Notes: a model not told the origin generated them from the sequence alone. 36,079 nucleotides of DNA from Bradyrhizobium sp. ARR65 (GCF_000472385.1 NZ_AWZU01000063.1:243-36321); one strand, 5' to 3'; positions 1-8,561 are shown, counted from the stretch's first letter. Numbers and translations: made by a program.

Positions 1-139
1 CGCGGGGTGACGGTGATGGTGAGGAACACGCTTCATCCAAGACGATAACGCTTCGAGCGGCGAACGCCCCCGGTTCCGCTTCCATCGCGCACCAAACGCA
101 CTATATGCTGACCTATCCTCCACAACAGGCCTACCGTAC
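1..139. other. Upstream region of the M29 aminopeptidase gene
   Basis: Short non-coding stretch before the first gene. It holds no convincing -35/-10 pair and no obvious Shine-Dalgarno directly before the ATG at 140. A leftward gene could begin here and run off the edge (there is an ATG near position 34 on the minus strand), but only about a dozen codons would be visible, so I do not call it. Confidence 0.4.
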
Positions 140-1399
140 ATGACCGCACTTGAGCGCAACCCTTCCATCCCCGTCGATCCAGTGAAACTTGACCGCCTCG
201 CCGAAGTGGCGATCAAGGTGGGCTTGCGATTGCGCGAGGGCCAGGATCTGCTGGTGACCGCGCCCGCGGTTGCGCTGCCTTTGGTACGCAAGATCGCCGA
301 ATATGCCTACAAGGCAGGGGCCGGGATCGTCACGCCGATCCTGTCCGACGAGACCGTGACGCTGGCGCGCTACCGCTTCGGCCGTGATGCCGGTTTTGAT
401 CACGCCGCTGCCTGGCTCTATGAGGGCATGGGCAAGGCGTTCTCGCAAAATACCGCGCGGCTTGCCGTCGTCGGCGACAATCCCATGCTGCTGTCGGGCG
501 AGGATCCGGTGAAGGTGGCGCGCGCCAGCAAGGCCAATTCGATGGCCTATCAGCCGGCGTTGGAGAAAATCGTCAATTTCGACACCAATTGGAACATCAT
601 CGCCTATCCGAGTCCATCCTGGGCCGAGCAGGTATTTCCGGAGGAGCCGGAAGCGGTTGCGGTAGCAAAGCTTGCCGAGGCGATCTTTTCTGCCTCACGC
701 GTCGATCGCGAGGATGCGCTTGCCGAATGGGACCGGCACAATGCCACGTTGCGCGATCGCACCGAATGGCTGAACGGCCAGCGTTTCCATGCCTTGCATT
801 ATACCGGCCCCGGCACCGACCTCACGATCGGGCTCGCCGATGGCCATGAGTGGGAAGGCGGCGCCTCGCTCGCCAAGAACGGCATTATCTGCAACGCCAA
901 TATCCCGACCGAAGAGGTCTTCACGACGCCGCATTGCCGGCGCGTCTCGGGCCACGTGGTGTCGTCAAAGCCGCTCTCCTATCAGGGCACGCTGATCGAC
1001 AACATCGCCGTGAAGTTTGAGGAGGGACGCATCGTCGAGGCACGCGCGAGCCGCGGCGAGGAGGTCCTGACCAAGGTGCTCGACACCGATGAGGGCGCCC
1101 GCCGGCTCGGCGAAGTGGCATTGGTGCCGCATTCCTCGCCGATCTCGAAGAGCGGACTCTTGTTCTTCAACACCCTGTTCGACGAGAACGCCGCCTCGCA
1201 CATCGCGCTCGGCCAGTGCTATTCCAAGTGCTTCGTGGGCGGCGACAAGCTGAGCCCGCAGCAGATTGCGGCCCAAGGCGGCAACCAGAGCCTCATCCAC
1301 ATCGATTGGATGATCGGCTCCGACCAGACCGATATCGACGGCGTCCACGCCGATGGCCGCCGCGTTCCCGTGTTCCGCAAGGGCGAATGGGCGAAGTGA
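140..1399 (+). CDS. Aminopeptidase, peptidase family M29
   Basis: A 419-residue cytoplasmic metallo-aminopeptidase of the M29 family (AmpS/PepS/AmpT type), which removes N-terminal residues from peptides using two metal ions. The family ligands appear in the expected order and spacing: Glu258/259 in TEEVF, Glu325 in LGEVALVPH, His354 in ENAASHIALG, and His387/Asp389 in IHIDWMIGS. Length matches the family (about 410 residues) and there is no signal peptide. The ATG at 140 gives the full-length N-terminus MTALERNPSIPVDPVKLDRLA, although the ribosome site is weak. A palindromic repeat lies 10 nt after the stop and may act as a transcript end. It appears monocistronic; its peptide substrates cannot be predicted from sequence. 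Confidence 0.9.
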   Translation: MTALERNPSIPVDPVKLDRLAEVAIKVGLRLREGQDLLVTAPAVALPLVRKIAEYAYKAGAGIVTPILSDETVTLARYRFGRDAGFDHAAAWLYEGMGKAFSQNTARLAVVGDNPMLLSGEDPVKVARASKANSMAYQPALEKIVNFDTNWNIIAYPSPSWAEQVFPEEPEAVAVAKLAEAIFSASRVDREDALAEWDRHNATLRDRTEWLNGQRFHALHYTGPGTDLTIGLADGHEWEGGASLAKNGIICNANIPTEEVFTTPHCRRVSGHVVSSKPLSYQGTLIDNIAVKFEEGRIVEARASRGEEVLTKVLDTDEGARRLGEVALVPHSSPISKSGLLFFNTLFDENAASHIALGQCYSKCFVGGDKLSPQQIAAQGGNQSLIHIDWMIGSDQTDIDGVHADGRRVPVFRKGEWAK

Positions 1400-1647
1400 C
1401 CGAACGTCATTCCGGGGCGATGCGAAGCATCGAACCCGGAATCTCGAGATTGCAAAGAATATGAGACGGACTGCGGCTGCGTTCACCATGAACGGAGTGT
1501 TTAACGGACCGCCCCCGCAATCTCCGCCTTTTCGATCAATTGTAAGGACTTTCGAAAGGAAGGCTTAAAAGCACGCGGCTAGGTTGGGTGCAACGGCGGC
1601 TGCTCGCTCAGGGCTTGCCGCTTTTGCTTTCCATTCAGGGGGGATCG
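1400..1647. other. Intergenic region with REP-like hairpin
   Basis: A 248-nt gap between the aminopeptidase and the cupin gene. It carries the REP-like palindrome at 1409-1442 and otherwise shows no supported gene. An in-frame GTG at 1588 could extend the cupin protein upstream, but a better ribosome site favours 1648. Confidence 0.5.
1409..1442. repeat. REP-like palindromic element, copy 1
   Basis: An imperfect inverted repeat: arms ATTCCGGG and GATGC at 1409-1423 pair with GCATC and CCCGGAAT ending at 1442, with a 3-nt GAA loop. The same sequence in opposite orientation recurs at 22427-22467. It starts 10 nt after the aminopeptidase stop codon, so it could also terminate or stabilise that transcript. 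There is no T-run, so intrinsic termination is not certain. Confidence 0.75.
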
Positions 1648-2103
1648 ATGTCGCGCAAGATGATCGAAATTGGCAAGACCGACGTGGAAATGACGCCGCG
1701 TCCGATCGAGCCGTCGTGGATTCTCGAAGGCAAGCCGGAGGCGACGGGCTGCGAGCTGTCGCGCAGCGCCGACGGGCTCGCCTCCACAATCGTTTGGCAC
1801 TGCACCGAAGGCAAGTTCAACTGGTACTACACTTTCGATGAGACGATCCTGATCCTGGAAGGATCGATCGTGCTCGAGAGCGATACCATGCGCCCGACAC
1901 GTTACGGTCCCGGCGACGTTATCTTCTTCCGCGACGGCGCGCATGCCAAGTGGCATGTCGAAGGTCATGTGAAGAAGCTCGCCTTCTGCCGCAAGACGCA
2001 GCCCTTCGTGCTCGGACTTGCGGGGCGTGCGATCAACAAGCTGAAGCGGATCTTCTTCCCGATCGGCACCCGCCAGGCCGCGAGCCTGATGGGGGCAGGC
2101 TAG
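1648..2103 (+). CDS. Cupin domain-containing protein (Cupin_3/DUF861-like)
   Basis: A 151-residue small cytoplasmic protein with a single cupin barrel. Around residues 50-105 it has the two conserved cupin strands: the segment WHCTEGKFNWYYTFDETILILEG, then RYGPGDVIFFRDGAHAKWHV with the typical GPGDVIFF turn and His residues that could bind metal. The start at 1648 is chosen because a strong AGGGGGG ribosome site sits 4 nt upstream; a GTG at 1588 would add 20 unconserved-looking residues. The tail (GRAINKLKRIFFPIGTRQA) is basic and outside the barrel. The family includes ureidoglycine-type enzymes and many uncharacterised proteins, so no substrate is assigned. A dispersed repeat follows the gene. 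Confidence 0.8.
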   Translation: MSRKMIEIGKTDVEMTPRPIEPSWILEGKPEATGCELSRSADGLASTIVWHCTEGKFNWYYTFDETILILEGSIVLESDTMRPTRYGPGDVIFFRDGAHAKWHVEGHVKKLAFCRKTQPFVLGLAGRAINKLKRIFFPIGTRQAASLMGAG

Positions 2104-2386
2104 CGCGTCCGCCGATCAGGCTGCCGAGGCGGACGAGCGTCTTCGGCCAAGCCCGTCATTGCGAGGGGCGCAAGCGATGACCCGCCGCCGCTCGCTCGGC
2201 GAGCTATGGCGAGGCTTGGAGTCCCGCCAAAGCGCCTCTGCGCGAAGGCGGAAGCAATCCAGATTGCATCCGCGGAGAAAGTCTGGATTGCTTCGCTTGC
2301 GCTCGCGATGACGCCGGAGGTTGGCGCGCTTCCTCTCGATTCGCTCAGCGCGGCGACTGCTCTGGGCCCAGGTTCGCCAGGCAGAA
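2104..2386. other. Intergenic region between convergent genes, filled by a dispersed repeat
   Basis: A 283-nt gap between the cupin gene and the leftward gene ending at 2387. Almost all of it is the long dispersed repeat at 2153-2361; no gene is supported in it. Confidence 0.6.
2153..2361. repeat. Long dispersed intergenic repeat, copy 1
   Basis: About 209 nt nearly identical in order and sequence to 7215-7425. Shared blocks include GTCATTGCGAG, GAGGCTTGGAGTCCCGCC, GGCGGAAGCAATCC, GCATCCGCGGAGAAAGTCTG and GGCGACTGCTCT. It contains the inverted pair CAATCCAGATTGCATC / GTCTGGATTGCTTCGC, which can form a long hairpin. In both copies the right end falls close to the 3' end of a leftward gene. 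Elements of this kind are common in Bradyrhizobium intergenic DNA. Confidence 0.8.
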
Positions 2387-2923
2387 TCACCGGCGCTGCG
2401 CGCGAACCTCCACCACGAGCCGCCAGTCCGGGCTGCCCGCGGGCTTGGCCTCGCCGAGCCAGTGAAACGAGTTCGTCGTGATCTCGGTGAAACTCCAGCG
2501 CGTGTGCACGCCGCTCTCGGTCGTGCCTTCCTGGACGATGTCCGGCCCCTGCGCCCGTCCGATCTGCTGGCGGAAGGCGTTGGTCGCGGGATCGATCCAG
2601 TAGATACGCCAGGCATCGATTGTCGGGTCATAAACCCGGATCGTCGTGCCGTACCAGTTGCCGGCAATCGGAAAGACGGGTGCGGTGCTCCGCTCGGAGA
2701 GGCGCGGGATCATCCAGACATCCTGGATCGCGCGGCCTTGCAGCACCCATCCGAAATGGATTTCGCCGCGCGCCTGATGGCTGATGCCGTCGGCGCCGTG
2801 CGCCGTGATCTCAGCATCCCAGCTTCCGACGAAGCGTCCATAGAGTTGCAGCGTCTCGGCGCGTTCGGGATCGGGTCCTTGCGCGTGCAGCACCGCGGCG
2901 AAATCGATCTGTGAGGCGTCCAT
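2387..2923 (-). CDS. Hypothetical protein, possible lipocalin-like fold
   Basis: A 178-residue soluble protein with no signal peptide or membrane segment. I do not recognise a family with certainty. Features seen are GRFVGSWDAEIT near the N-terminus (residues 29-40), GEIHFGWVLQGRAIQDVWMIP, a GTTIRVYDPTIDAWRIYWIDP strand pair and a C-terminal DWRLVVEVRAQRR strand. This alternation of aromatic-rich beta strands with a GSW opening resembles calycin-like proteins such as DUF1579 members, but that is only an impression. The start is supported by GGAGAT 6 nt upstream of the ATG. Its 3' end abuts the dispersed repeat. Confidence 0.7.
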   Translation of the reverse strand: MDASQIDFAAVLHAQGPDPERAETLQLYGRFVGSWDAEITAHGADGISHQARGEIHFGWVLQGRAIQDVWMIPRLSERSTAPVFPIAGNWYGTTIRVYDPTIDAWRIYWIDPATNAFRQQIGRAQGPDIVQEGTTESGVHTRWSFTEITTNSFHWLGEAKPAGSPDWRLVVEVRAQRR

Positions 2924-2992
2924 GCGGGATCTCCATTTTTGCGGAGATCAGCACGGCATCACCGGTGAGACTTGGAGAAAATTGCGGTCGGC

Positions 2993-3805
2993 CTACACGC
3001 CTTCCAGAATGATCACTGTGGGCGTCGCCGGCAGCGTCTCGCGGGAAATCTTCAGGGTCCGCTCGCTACGGACATCGATAGAGAAATCCTTGCCGATCCG
3101 CTGCATGAATTCTTCCAGCGGAGTGGCGAAGCGGTGCATCGGCAGCACGACGGAGGCGTGCAGACGTCGTGTGATGTCCGAAATCCCGTCGAGCGACATG
3201 GTGTAGGTGCCGTCGATCGGCACCATCACGATATCGAGCCGGCCGATCGCCGCGAAATGGCTGTCGTCGAGCTTGACATGCAGGTGACCGAGATGACCGA
3301 TGCAGAGCCCGGCGACCTCGAAGATGAAGATCGAGTTGCCGTCTTTGATCATGTCGGTGCCCGAATAGTCGCCATAGTAGCGGCGAATGTCCGTCGTCAC
3401 ATTGCGGATGAAGACGTCGCCGATCCGCTCGGAAATGTGCGCGGGCTGTCCGTCATCGCGCCAGCCATGCAGCACATGGGGAATGCGCGGATCCGGGAAC
3501 AGGGTGTAATGCGTGGAATGCGCGCGGTTCATGGTGACCACATCAGGCAGCCGGCCGATCTGGTAGGCGCCGCTATAGTCGGTCGCGATCCGCACGCCGC
3601 CGGGCGTGTCGATGAAGTAGGTCGAATGGCCGCCATAGGTGATTGCGACCTCGTCCGTGTCGGCGGCAGCCTGGCGCAGGCTGACCGGCGTCGCGCGCGG
3701 GGCTTGCGAGATCGCCATGCATTCGCTGCGCTGAGCATCCTGGGCTCCGGCCGGCGCCATGAAAAAGCCCAGCAGGACGAAAATGGCGGAAAGACAGCGG
3801 AACAC
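2993..3805 (-). CDS. Exported metallo-beta-lactamase-fold protein with degenerate metal motif
   Basis: A 270-residue protein with a signal peptide (FRCLSAIFVLLGFFMAPAGAQ), so probably periplasmic. The body follows the UlaG/COG2220-like branch of the metallo-beta-lactamase fold: GGHSTYFIDTPGGVRIATD, CIGHLGHLH (third metal His), VMVPIDG (bridging Asp) and VVLPMHRF (last His). The canonical HxHxDH motif reads NRAHSTHY: the first His is Arg and the Asp is Thr, while two His remain. It may bind one metal or use altered chemistry. The start codon is GTG with a weak ribosome site. Two single genes flank it and no operon partner is evident. Confidence 0.8.
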   Translation of the reverse strand: MFRCLSAIFVLLGFFMAPAGAQDAQRSECMAISQAPRATPVSLRQAAADTDEVAITYGGHSTYFIDTPGGVRIATDYSGAYQIGRLPDVVTMNRAHSTHYTLFPDPRIPHVLHGWRDDGQPAHISERIGDVFIRNVTTDIRRYYGDYSGTDMIKDGNSIFIFEVAGLCIGHLGHLHVKLDDSHFAAIGRLDIVMVPIDGTYTMSLDGISDITRRLHASVVLPMHRFATPLEEFMQRIGKDFSIDVRSERTLKISRETLPATPTVIILEGV

Positions 3806-3923
3806 GGCAAGGCCCGGCGATTGTCGACGCCCAAACTGTATCGCCGAACGGCGGACCGAACTATGATCTCGCCGATCAACAGAACGTCAGCGCCGCCATG
3901 ATGGCGGCCGATGGGGAGTTGCA

Positions 3924-4847
3924 ATGATGGCGGTTCGCGCATCTTCGTCCGAGCGGCTGGAGCCGCTGCGCCATATCGACGCCGGCCTGCTCGATGTCGC
4001 CTATTACGAGGCAGGGCCGGCGGACGGCCCGGCCGCCGTGCTGCTGCACGGCTTTCCCTATGACATCCATTCCTATGTCGATGTCGCGCCGATGCTTGCG
4101 GAAAAAGGCTGCCGGGTCATCGTTCCCTATTTGCGCGGCTACGGCCCGACCCGTTTTCTCGACCCCTCGACGCCGCGCTCCGGCGAGCAGGCCGCCATCG
4201 GCGCGGATTTGATCGCGTTGATCGACGCGCTGTCGATCGAGCGCGCGGTGTTTGCCGGCTATGATTGGGGCGGGCGCGCCGCCTGCGTTGGCGCCGCACT
4301 GTGGCCCGAGCGCTGCATCGGCCTGGTTTCGGTGAACGGCTATTTGATCCAGGACATCGCCAATGCCATGCTGCCCGCGCAGGTCGAACGCGAAGTCGCA
4401 TATTGGTATCAATACTATTTCCAGATCGAGCGCGGCCGCGCCGGGCTCGCCGCCAACCGTCGGGAGATCGCAAAAATTCTCTGGCGACAATGGTCGCCGA
4501 ACTGGCAGTTCGATGATGCGGCGTTCGCGCGCACGGCGGCGGCATTCGACAATCCCGACTTCGTCGACATCGCGATCCACAGCTACCGGCATCGCTACGG
4601 GCTTGCGGCCGGCGATCCGCGCTATGCCGACATTCAGCGCCGGCTGGCGGCGCTGCCGCCGATCACGGTGCCGGCGATCACTCTTGACGGTGATGCCGAC
4701 GGGGTCGCTCCGGCAACGGATGGCGCCGCGCAGGCGGCGAGATTCGTGGGATCGCGCCGTCATCGCGTCATTCACCGCGCCGGGCATAATCTGCCGCAGG
4801 AAGAGCCGGAAGCCTTTGCAGCCGCGGTGCTGGAGTTGATTGGCTGA
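3924..4847 (+). CDS. Alpha/beta hydrolase with Asp nucleophile (epoxide hydrolase/dehalogenase type)
   Basis: A 307-residue cytoplasmic alpha/beta hydrolase. The oxyanion motif HGFP is at residues 42-45. The nucleophile elbow is GYDWGG with Asp114. The acid lies in TLDGDADGV (about residues 256-264), and the catalytic His288 is in RAGHNLPQEEPE. An Asp rather than Ser nucleophile points to epoxide hydrolase or haloalkane dehalogenase chemistry; the HGFP motif and a Tyr-rich cap (YWYQYYFQ) lean towards epoxide hydrolase. GGGGAG precedes the ATG at a good distance. Its stop is only 3 nt from the end of the convergent permease gene. The substrate is unknown. Confidence 0.88.
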   Translation: MMAVRASSSERLEPLRHIDAGLLDVAYYEAGPADGPAAVLLHGFPYDIHSYVDVAPMLAEKGCRVIVPYLRGYGPTRFLDPSTPRSGEQAAIGADLIALIDALSIERAVFAGYDWGGRAACVGAALWPERCIGLVSVNGYLIQDIANAMLPAQVEREVAYWYQYYFQIERGRAGLAANRREIAKILWRQWSPNWQFDDAAFARTAAAFDNPDFVDIAIHSYRHRYGLAAGDPRYADIQRRLAALPPITVPAITLDGDADGVAPATDGAAQAARFVGSRRHRVIHRAGHNLPQEEPEAFAAAVLELIG

Positions 4848-4850
4848 CAA

Positions 4851-6377
4851 TCACTCCCGTCGCGGGCTGAGCTTCCAGGCTGCCGCGATAATGCCTGCGG
4901 TCATGAGGCCGGTCAGCGCGGCCCCGATGGGAATCGCCAGCGCCAGCGCCGATGTCGCGGCCCAGCCAATTGAGGAGAAGGCTTCGGCAAAGGTTGCGAG
5001 CCGTGATGAGGTCTGGCGGCGGCGGAACTGGCTGCGTCTCGCATGCACGCGAAACCAGAGCTGAATCGCGGTTGCCGAGGCGGCGCTGACGATGACGGCG
5101 CCGGCCGTGACCAGCGCCTGCAGCGGCGCGGCAAAGGCGAGCGCTGCGGTCAATGGCGCGAAAATCGCGCTGATCGCAATCAGGACAACCTCGATCTTGG
5201 CGCGCAGGACCGCCGACGGTGATAATGGTGCGGTCGCGACCAGGTCGGCGGCGTCCTCGCCTGATATGGTCAGCCAGGCCAGCCCGCCCGCGAGCTGCCC
5301 GGCCGCCATCACAAGGACCGGCGTGATCAGCAGGATCGCGCCTGAATTGTCGGAGAAGCTTCGCCACAGCAACAGCGCGGGCGGCACGAGGTAGAGCAAC
5401 TGCATCAAGGTCTGCGAGACCAGCCATGGATCGCGCCCGAGCAACAGGAACTCCTTGCGGCGCAGCGCCTGCTGCCGCGAGCCGCCGCGGAACGCAGCGG
5501 CTTGCCGTCCCCGGCGACTGGAGATCGCCTGTGTGGAAGCGGCGGTCGCGGTATCGGCAAAGCGCGGCGAAAAGATTGCCATCACGCCGCCAAGCAGGAG
5601 CAGGCTGGCCGAGAGCAGACGCATGAGCGCCCCCGCGTCGCCGAGTGCCGCGCGCGCCGGCCACCAAACAAGGCTATCGGCATCCGGCGCGAATGCAGCC
5701 GCGGCATCTGAGGTGAGAACGGCAAAGCGCGACAGCGTGCCGTAGGAAACGATCGCGGCGATCTGCAGCACGATGACGAAGCCTGCACCGATGAAGGCGG
5801 CGAGAATCTGGGCGATCAGCCGGGTCTTTCCTGGACCGATCAGGCGAAACAGCAGGATCGTGACCGCGATCGCCAGCGCAGTCGCCGAGAGCCCGACAGC
5901 CGCGACGACGCCGAAGGCAGCCAGCCAGCGGATGCCGCCGCACAGAATCAGAACGTCGACAAAGGGCGTCGAGAACAACAGCGCCATGCCGGTAACCATC
6001 AAAGCGATCGCGGCAATGCGCACCGAGAAGAGATTGGTGAGCCTTGCCGGCGACGACATGATCAGATCGAGATCGGCGCGGGCATAGAACACGCGCGTGA
6101 CCGACTCGATCGCCTGCGACAGCATGAGGGCCCAGGCCAGGAAGATCGTCGACGTGATGACGATCAGGGATGTCTTGTCGAGCGGCTCCTGCAAGTCGGC
6201 AAAGCGGCCGATCACGGCATAGGCCGGAAGATGCATGATGGCGGCGAAAACGATCAGGCCGATGACCGCCGCGCGCCTCCGCCCGCGCCGCCCACCGGTG
6301 ATCATGGCGAGCCATTCGCGCCATGCGAGCCTGAGTTCGTGGCGGGCAAACCAGGTGAGCGTCGTCACCGTGTTCAT
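4851..6377 (-). CDS. ABC-2-like transporter permease
   Basis: A 508-residue integral membrane protein with roughly ten or more hydrophobic segments (for example AAVIGLIVFAAIMHLPAYAV, ALMVTGMALLFSTPFVDVLI, LLYLVPPALLLW). A long basic cytoplasmic stretch near the middle (SSRRGRQAAAFRGGSRQQALRRKE) separates two membrane halves. The upstream ATPase gene overlaps it by 4 nt (ATGA, 6374-6377), so the two are translationally coupled and form one exporter. It is longer than ordinary ABC-2 permeases, as if two half-size units were fused. Its substrate cannot be predicted. The gene ends almost flush with the convergent hydrolase gene, leaving no room for a separate terminator. Confidence 0.85.
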   Translation of the reverse strand: MNTVTTLTWFARHELRLAWREWLAMITGGRRGRRRAAVIGLIVFAAIMHLPAYAVIGRFADLQEPLDKTSLIVITSTIFLAWALMLSQAIESVTRVFYARADLDLIMSSPARLTNLFSVRIAAIALMVTGMALLFSTPFVDVLILCGGIRWLAAFGVVAAVGLSATALAIAVTILLFRLIGPGKTRLIAQILAAFIGAGFVIVLQIAAIVSYGTLSRFAVLTSDAAAAFAPDADSLVWWPARAALGDAGALMRLLSASLLLLGGVMAIFSPRFADTATAASTQAISSRRGRQAAAFRGGSRQQALRRKEFLLLGRDPWLVSQTLMQLLYLVPPALLLWRSFSDNSGAILLITPVLVMAAGQLAGGLAWLTISGEDAADLVATAPLSPSAVLRAKIEVVLIAISAIFAPLTAALAFAAPLQALVTAGAVIVSAASATAIQLWFRVHARRSQFRRRQTSSRLATFAEAFSSIGWAATSALALAIPIGAALTGLMTAGIIAAAWKLSPRRE

Positions 6378-7126
6378 GCCGCCTCGGCCTTCACATCGAC
6401 CAGCGCGATGAAGAGATCCTCAAGGCTGGTATTGGCATGGCCGTTCTGTTCGCGCAGCTCGGTCAGCGTGCCCTCCGCGACCAGCCGGCCGGCCGCGATG
6501 ACGCCGATGCGGTCGGCCATCCGCTCGGCCACCTCGAGAATGTGCGTGGTCATGATCACGGTGCAGCCGGCACGTACCCTTTCGCCCAACAAGCCTTTGA
6601 CGTGGCGGGCGGAAACCGCGTCGAGGCCGGTGAGCGGCTCGTCCAGGATGATCAGCCGGGGATCGTGCACCAGCGCGCCGGCGAGCGCCACCTTCTGGCG
6701 CATGCCTTTGGAGAAGCCCTCGCAGCGCTCGCTGATATGCGGCTCGAGCCCGAGCGAGATCAGAAGGTCGCGCGCGGCAGGCGTCGAGACGGAGGGATCG
6801 ACACCCCAGAGGCCGGCGACGAATTCGAGATATTCGAGCGGCGTCAGCTTGTCATAGATCATCGGCTCGTCGGAGACCCACGCCACCATCTGCTTGGCTG
6901 CGATGGGATCGCGCAGCGCGTCGACCCCGAAGATCGAAACGGAGCCGGCATCGGGCCGCAGCAGGCCTGCGACCATACGCAAGGTGGTGGTCTTGCCCGC
7001 GCCGTTCGGGCCAACCAGCGCATAGAATTCGCCGGCGCGCACTGTAAGGTCGAGTGCGTCGACTGCTAGCCGGTCAAAACGCTTTGTTAAGCCTTGCACC
7101 TGCAGGGCCGGCAGATCCGCTTTCAT
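6374..7126 (-). CDS. ABC transporter ATP-binding protein (exporter, CcmA/ABC-2 class)
   Basis: A 250-residue ATPase with all nucleotide-binding motifs: Walker A GPNGAGKTT (about residues 39-47), Q-loop region around KQMVAWVSDEPM, signature FSKGMRQK, Walker B LIILDEPLTGLD and the switch His in MTTHILEVAERM. FSKGM in place of LSGGQ is usual for ABC-2 type exporters. It energises the permease whose start overlaps its stop. The gene is first in a two-gene operon; its upstream region is mainly the second long dispersed repeat. Confidence 0.93.
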   Translation of the reverse strand: MKADLPALQVQGLTKRFDRLAVDALDLTVRAGEFYALVGPNGAGKTTTLRMVAGLLRPDAGSVSIFGVDALRDPIAAKQMVAWVSDEPMIYDKLTPLEYLEFVAGLWGVDPSVSTPAARDLLISLGLEPHISERCEGFSKGMRQKVALAGALVHDPRLIILDEPLTGLDAVSARHVKGLLGERVRAGCTVIMTTHILEVAERMADRIGVIAAGRLVAEGTLTELREQNGHANTSLEDLFIALVDVKAEAA

Positions 7127-7424
7127 GAAATCGTCACTGGATGGTTCTTGCGCCTCGACGTTCGAACATCGCCAAAAGATATTTCGGCACAGTGAATCGG
7201 ATGCGACGAATACCCGTCATTGCGAGCGGCGAAGCGGCGATCCGCCGTCGCTCGCTGTGCGAGCTTTGGCGAGGCTTGGAGTCCCGCCGAAGCGCCTTTG
7301 CGCGTAGGCGGAAGCAATCCCGACTGCATCCGCGGAGAAAGTCTGGATTGCATCGCTTGCGCTCGCAATGACGCGCGGAAGTTGGGCGGCGCGCGCCCTC
7401 GATTCGCTCAGCCCGGCGACTGCT
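7127..7424. other. Intergenic region, mostly dispersed repeat
   Basis: A 298-nt gap. The first ~85 nt upstream of the ATPase gene could contain its promoter, but no clear -35/-10 was found. The remainder is repeat copy 2, which reaches the stop codon of the next leftward gene. Confidence 0.5.
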
Positions 7425-7425
7425 C
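7215..7425. repeat. Long dispersed intergenic repeat, copy 2
   Basis: Second copy of the repeat at 2153-2361, in the same orientation and with the same internal hairpin-forming pair (GGAAGCAATCC and GTCTGGATTGC). Its right boundary (GGCGACTGCTCT) runs into the stop codon of the leftward peptidase gene. The two copies diverge by scattered substitutions, not in length, so this is an old dispersed element. Confidence 0.8.
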
Positions 7426-8210
7426 TAGTTCGAGGCGGCGATCAGGCCGGGCTGAGCTGCAATTGACGGCGCGGCATCGCGATCCGGTCCCGCAGCGAGC
7501 AGCTCCGGATCCGCGTATTTCTTCAGGTGCTGCTCGTCCATGACGAATAGCGGCCGGTAGTTGCGCACATAAGAGTCTTCGACCATCGCCATGCGCTGGT
7601 TGTCCAGCATCAGCCAGTGTCCGTCCAACCTTGCCGCAGCCACGGCATGATCTCCGCCATGAAAGACGTCGCGCATGATGATGATGCGCAAATCCTTGGC
7701 CGACACGCCTGCCTGGCGTAGCGCGACGAATTTGGCGATTGCATAGTCTTCGCAGTCGCCGGCGCCGCGGTCGAAGGTCGCAAGCGGCGAGCTCCAGACG
7801 TCCACTTCGCCGTATTGCGCGAGATCGCTCATCGGGTGGATCGCAAGGTTAATTGCGCGATTGATTTCGCCGAAACGGGCGCGGCCCTCGCGCGAGCGGC
7901 CCAGATCGACGATGGCGAGAAACCGCAGCGCCGCATCCGAGGCGCAGCGCTCGCGGTCGCCATCGCAAAGCGCGAGCTGCACCCGCTCGTCGTCAAGCTT
8001 GCGTGCAAGCGCGCTCCATTTGTCTTGCAGCGCGCCGGCAGTTAGGGGCGAGGTGGACAGCCCGAACGGTTCGGTGCTCGGGACAGGCAGCTCGGTTGCA
8101 TGAGTCGAATCGGGCGAAGCCGCCTCAAGCGCGGTTGCCGGTGCAAAATACGCCAAGCCGCACGCTAGCACGGCCGCAAGCGCGATGCGCTGACGACTGA
8201 GAAGCCCCAT
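7425..8210 (-). CDS. Exported transglutaminase-like cysteine peptidase (BTLCP/LapG family)
   Basis: A 261-residue bacterial transglutaminase-like cysteine proteinase. An N-terminal signal (MGLLSRQRIALAAVLACGLA, then ATALEA) sends it to the periplasm. The triad is Cys153 in GAGDCEDYA, His188 in GGDHAVAA and Asp203 in LMLDNQRM, matching the LapG/BTLCP arrangement. Characterised LapG cleaves the N-terminal region of giant type I-secreted adhesins. I chose the ATG at 8210 because AGGGGC precedes it and it begins a clean signal sequence; a GTG at 8249 and an ATG at 8231 are possible longer starts. It is transcribed divergently from the giant type I substrate gene, which suggests but does not prove a protease/adhesin pair. 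No LapD-like partner is in the window. Confidence 0.85.
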   Translation of the reverse strand: MGLLSRQRIALAAVLACGLAYFAPATALEAASPDSTHATELPVPSTEPFGLSTSPLTAGALQDKWSALARKLDDERVQLALCDGDRERCASDAALRFLAIVDLGRSREGRARFGEINRAINLAIHPMSDLAQYGEVDVWSSPLATFDRGAGDCEDYAIAKFVALRQAGVSAKDLRIIIMRDVFHGGDHAVAAARLDGHWLMLDNQRMAMVEDSYVRNYRPLFVMDEQHLKKYADPELLAAGPDRDAAPSIAAQPGLIAASN

Positions 8211-8561
8211 CTGACGCCCCTGTCCGGCCATCGTTGAGGCTTGCTGCACTCGCGCGTGACCGGATCGTTTCGTGGACGATGATGGGGGAGGGCGCTTTTG
8301 TTCTGCTTAAGCGCGGCGGCCTTGCGGTCGGAAAGCTCGAATCAGGCTAAAAGCCGGTTTGCGGCTTTGCCGACACTTTTATTGATCGCAAGGCGTCGGC
8401 CCTCCGTGAAGCGACGCAAACTGCACGCGTCAGTTGTGGGGCCGCCGATTTCCGCTGGATATGGCTAATGCGTGGGATGCCCGCGGATTTGTCATCCAGA
8501 TCACAGCTTTAGCTGGGAAAATCACGCACTATCCCGCGACGGGGTGTGGGCTGAAGCAATC

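Noticed and set aside
1588..1647. Upstream GTG start for the cupin gene
   Set aside because: The ATG at 1648 has a much stronger ribosome site and gives a normal domain start.
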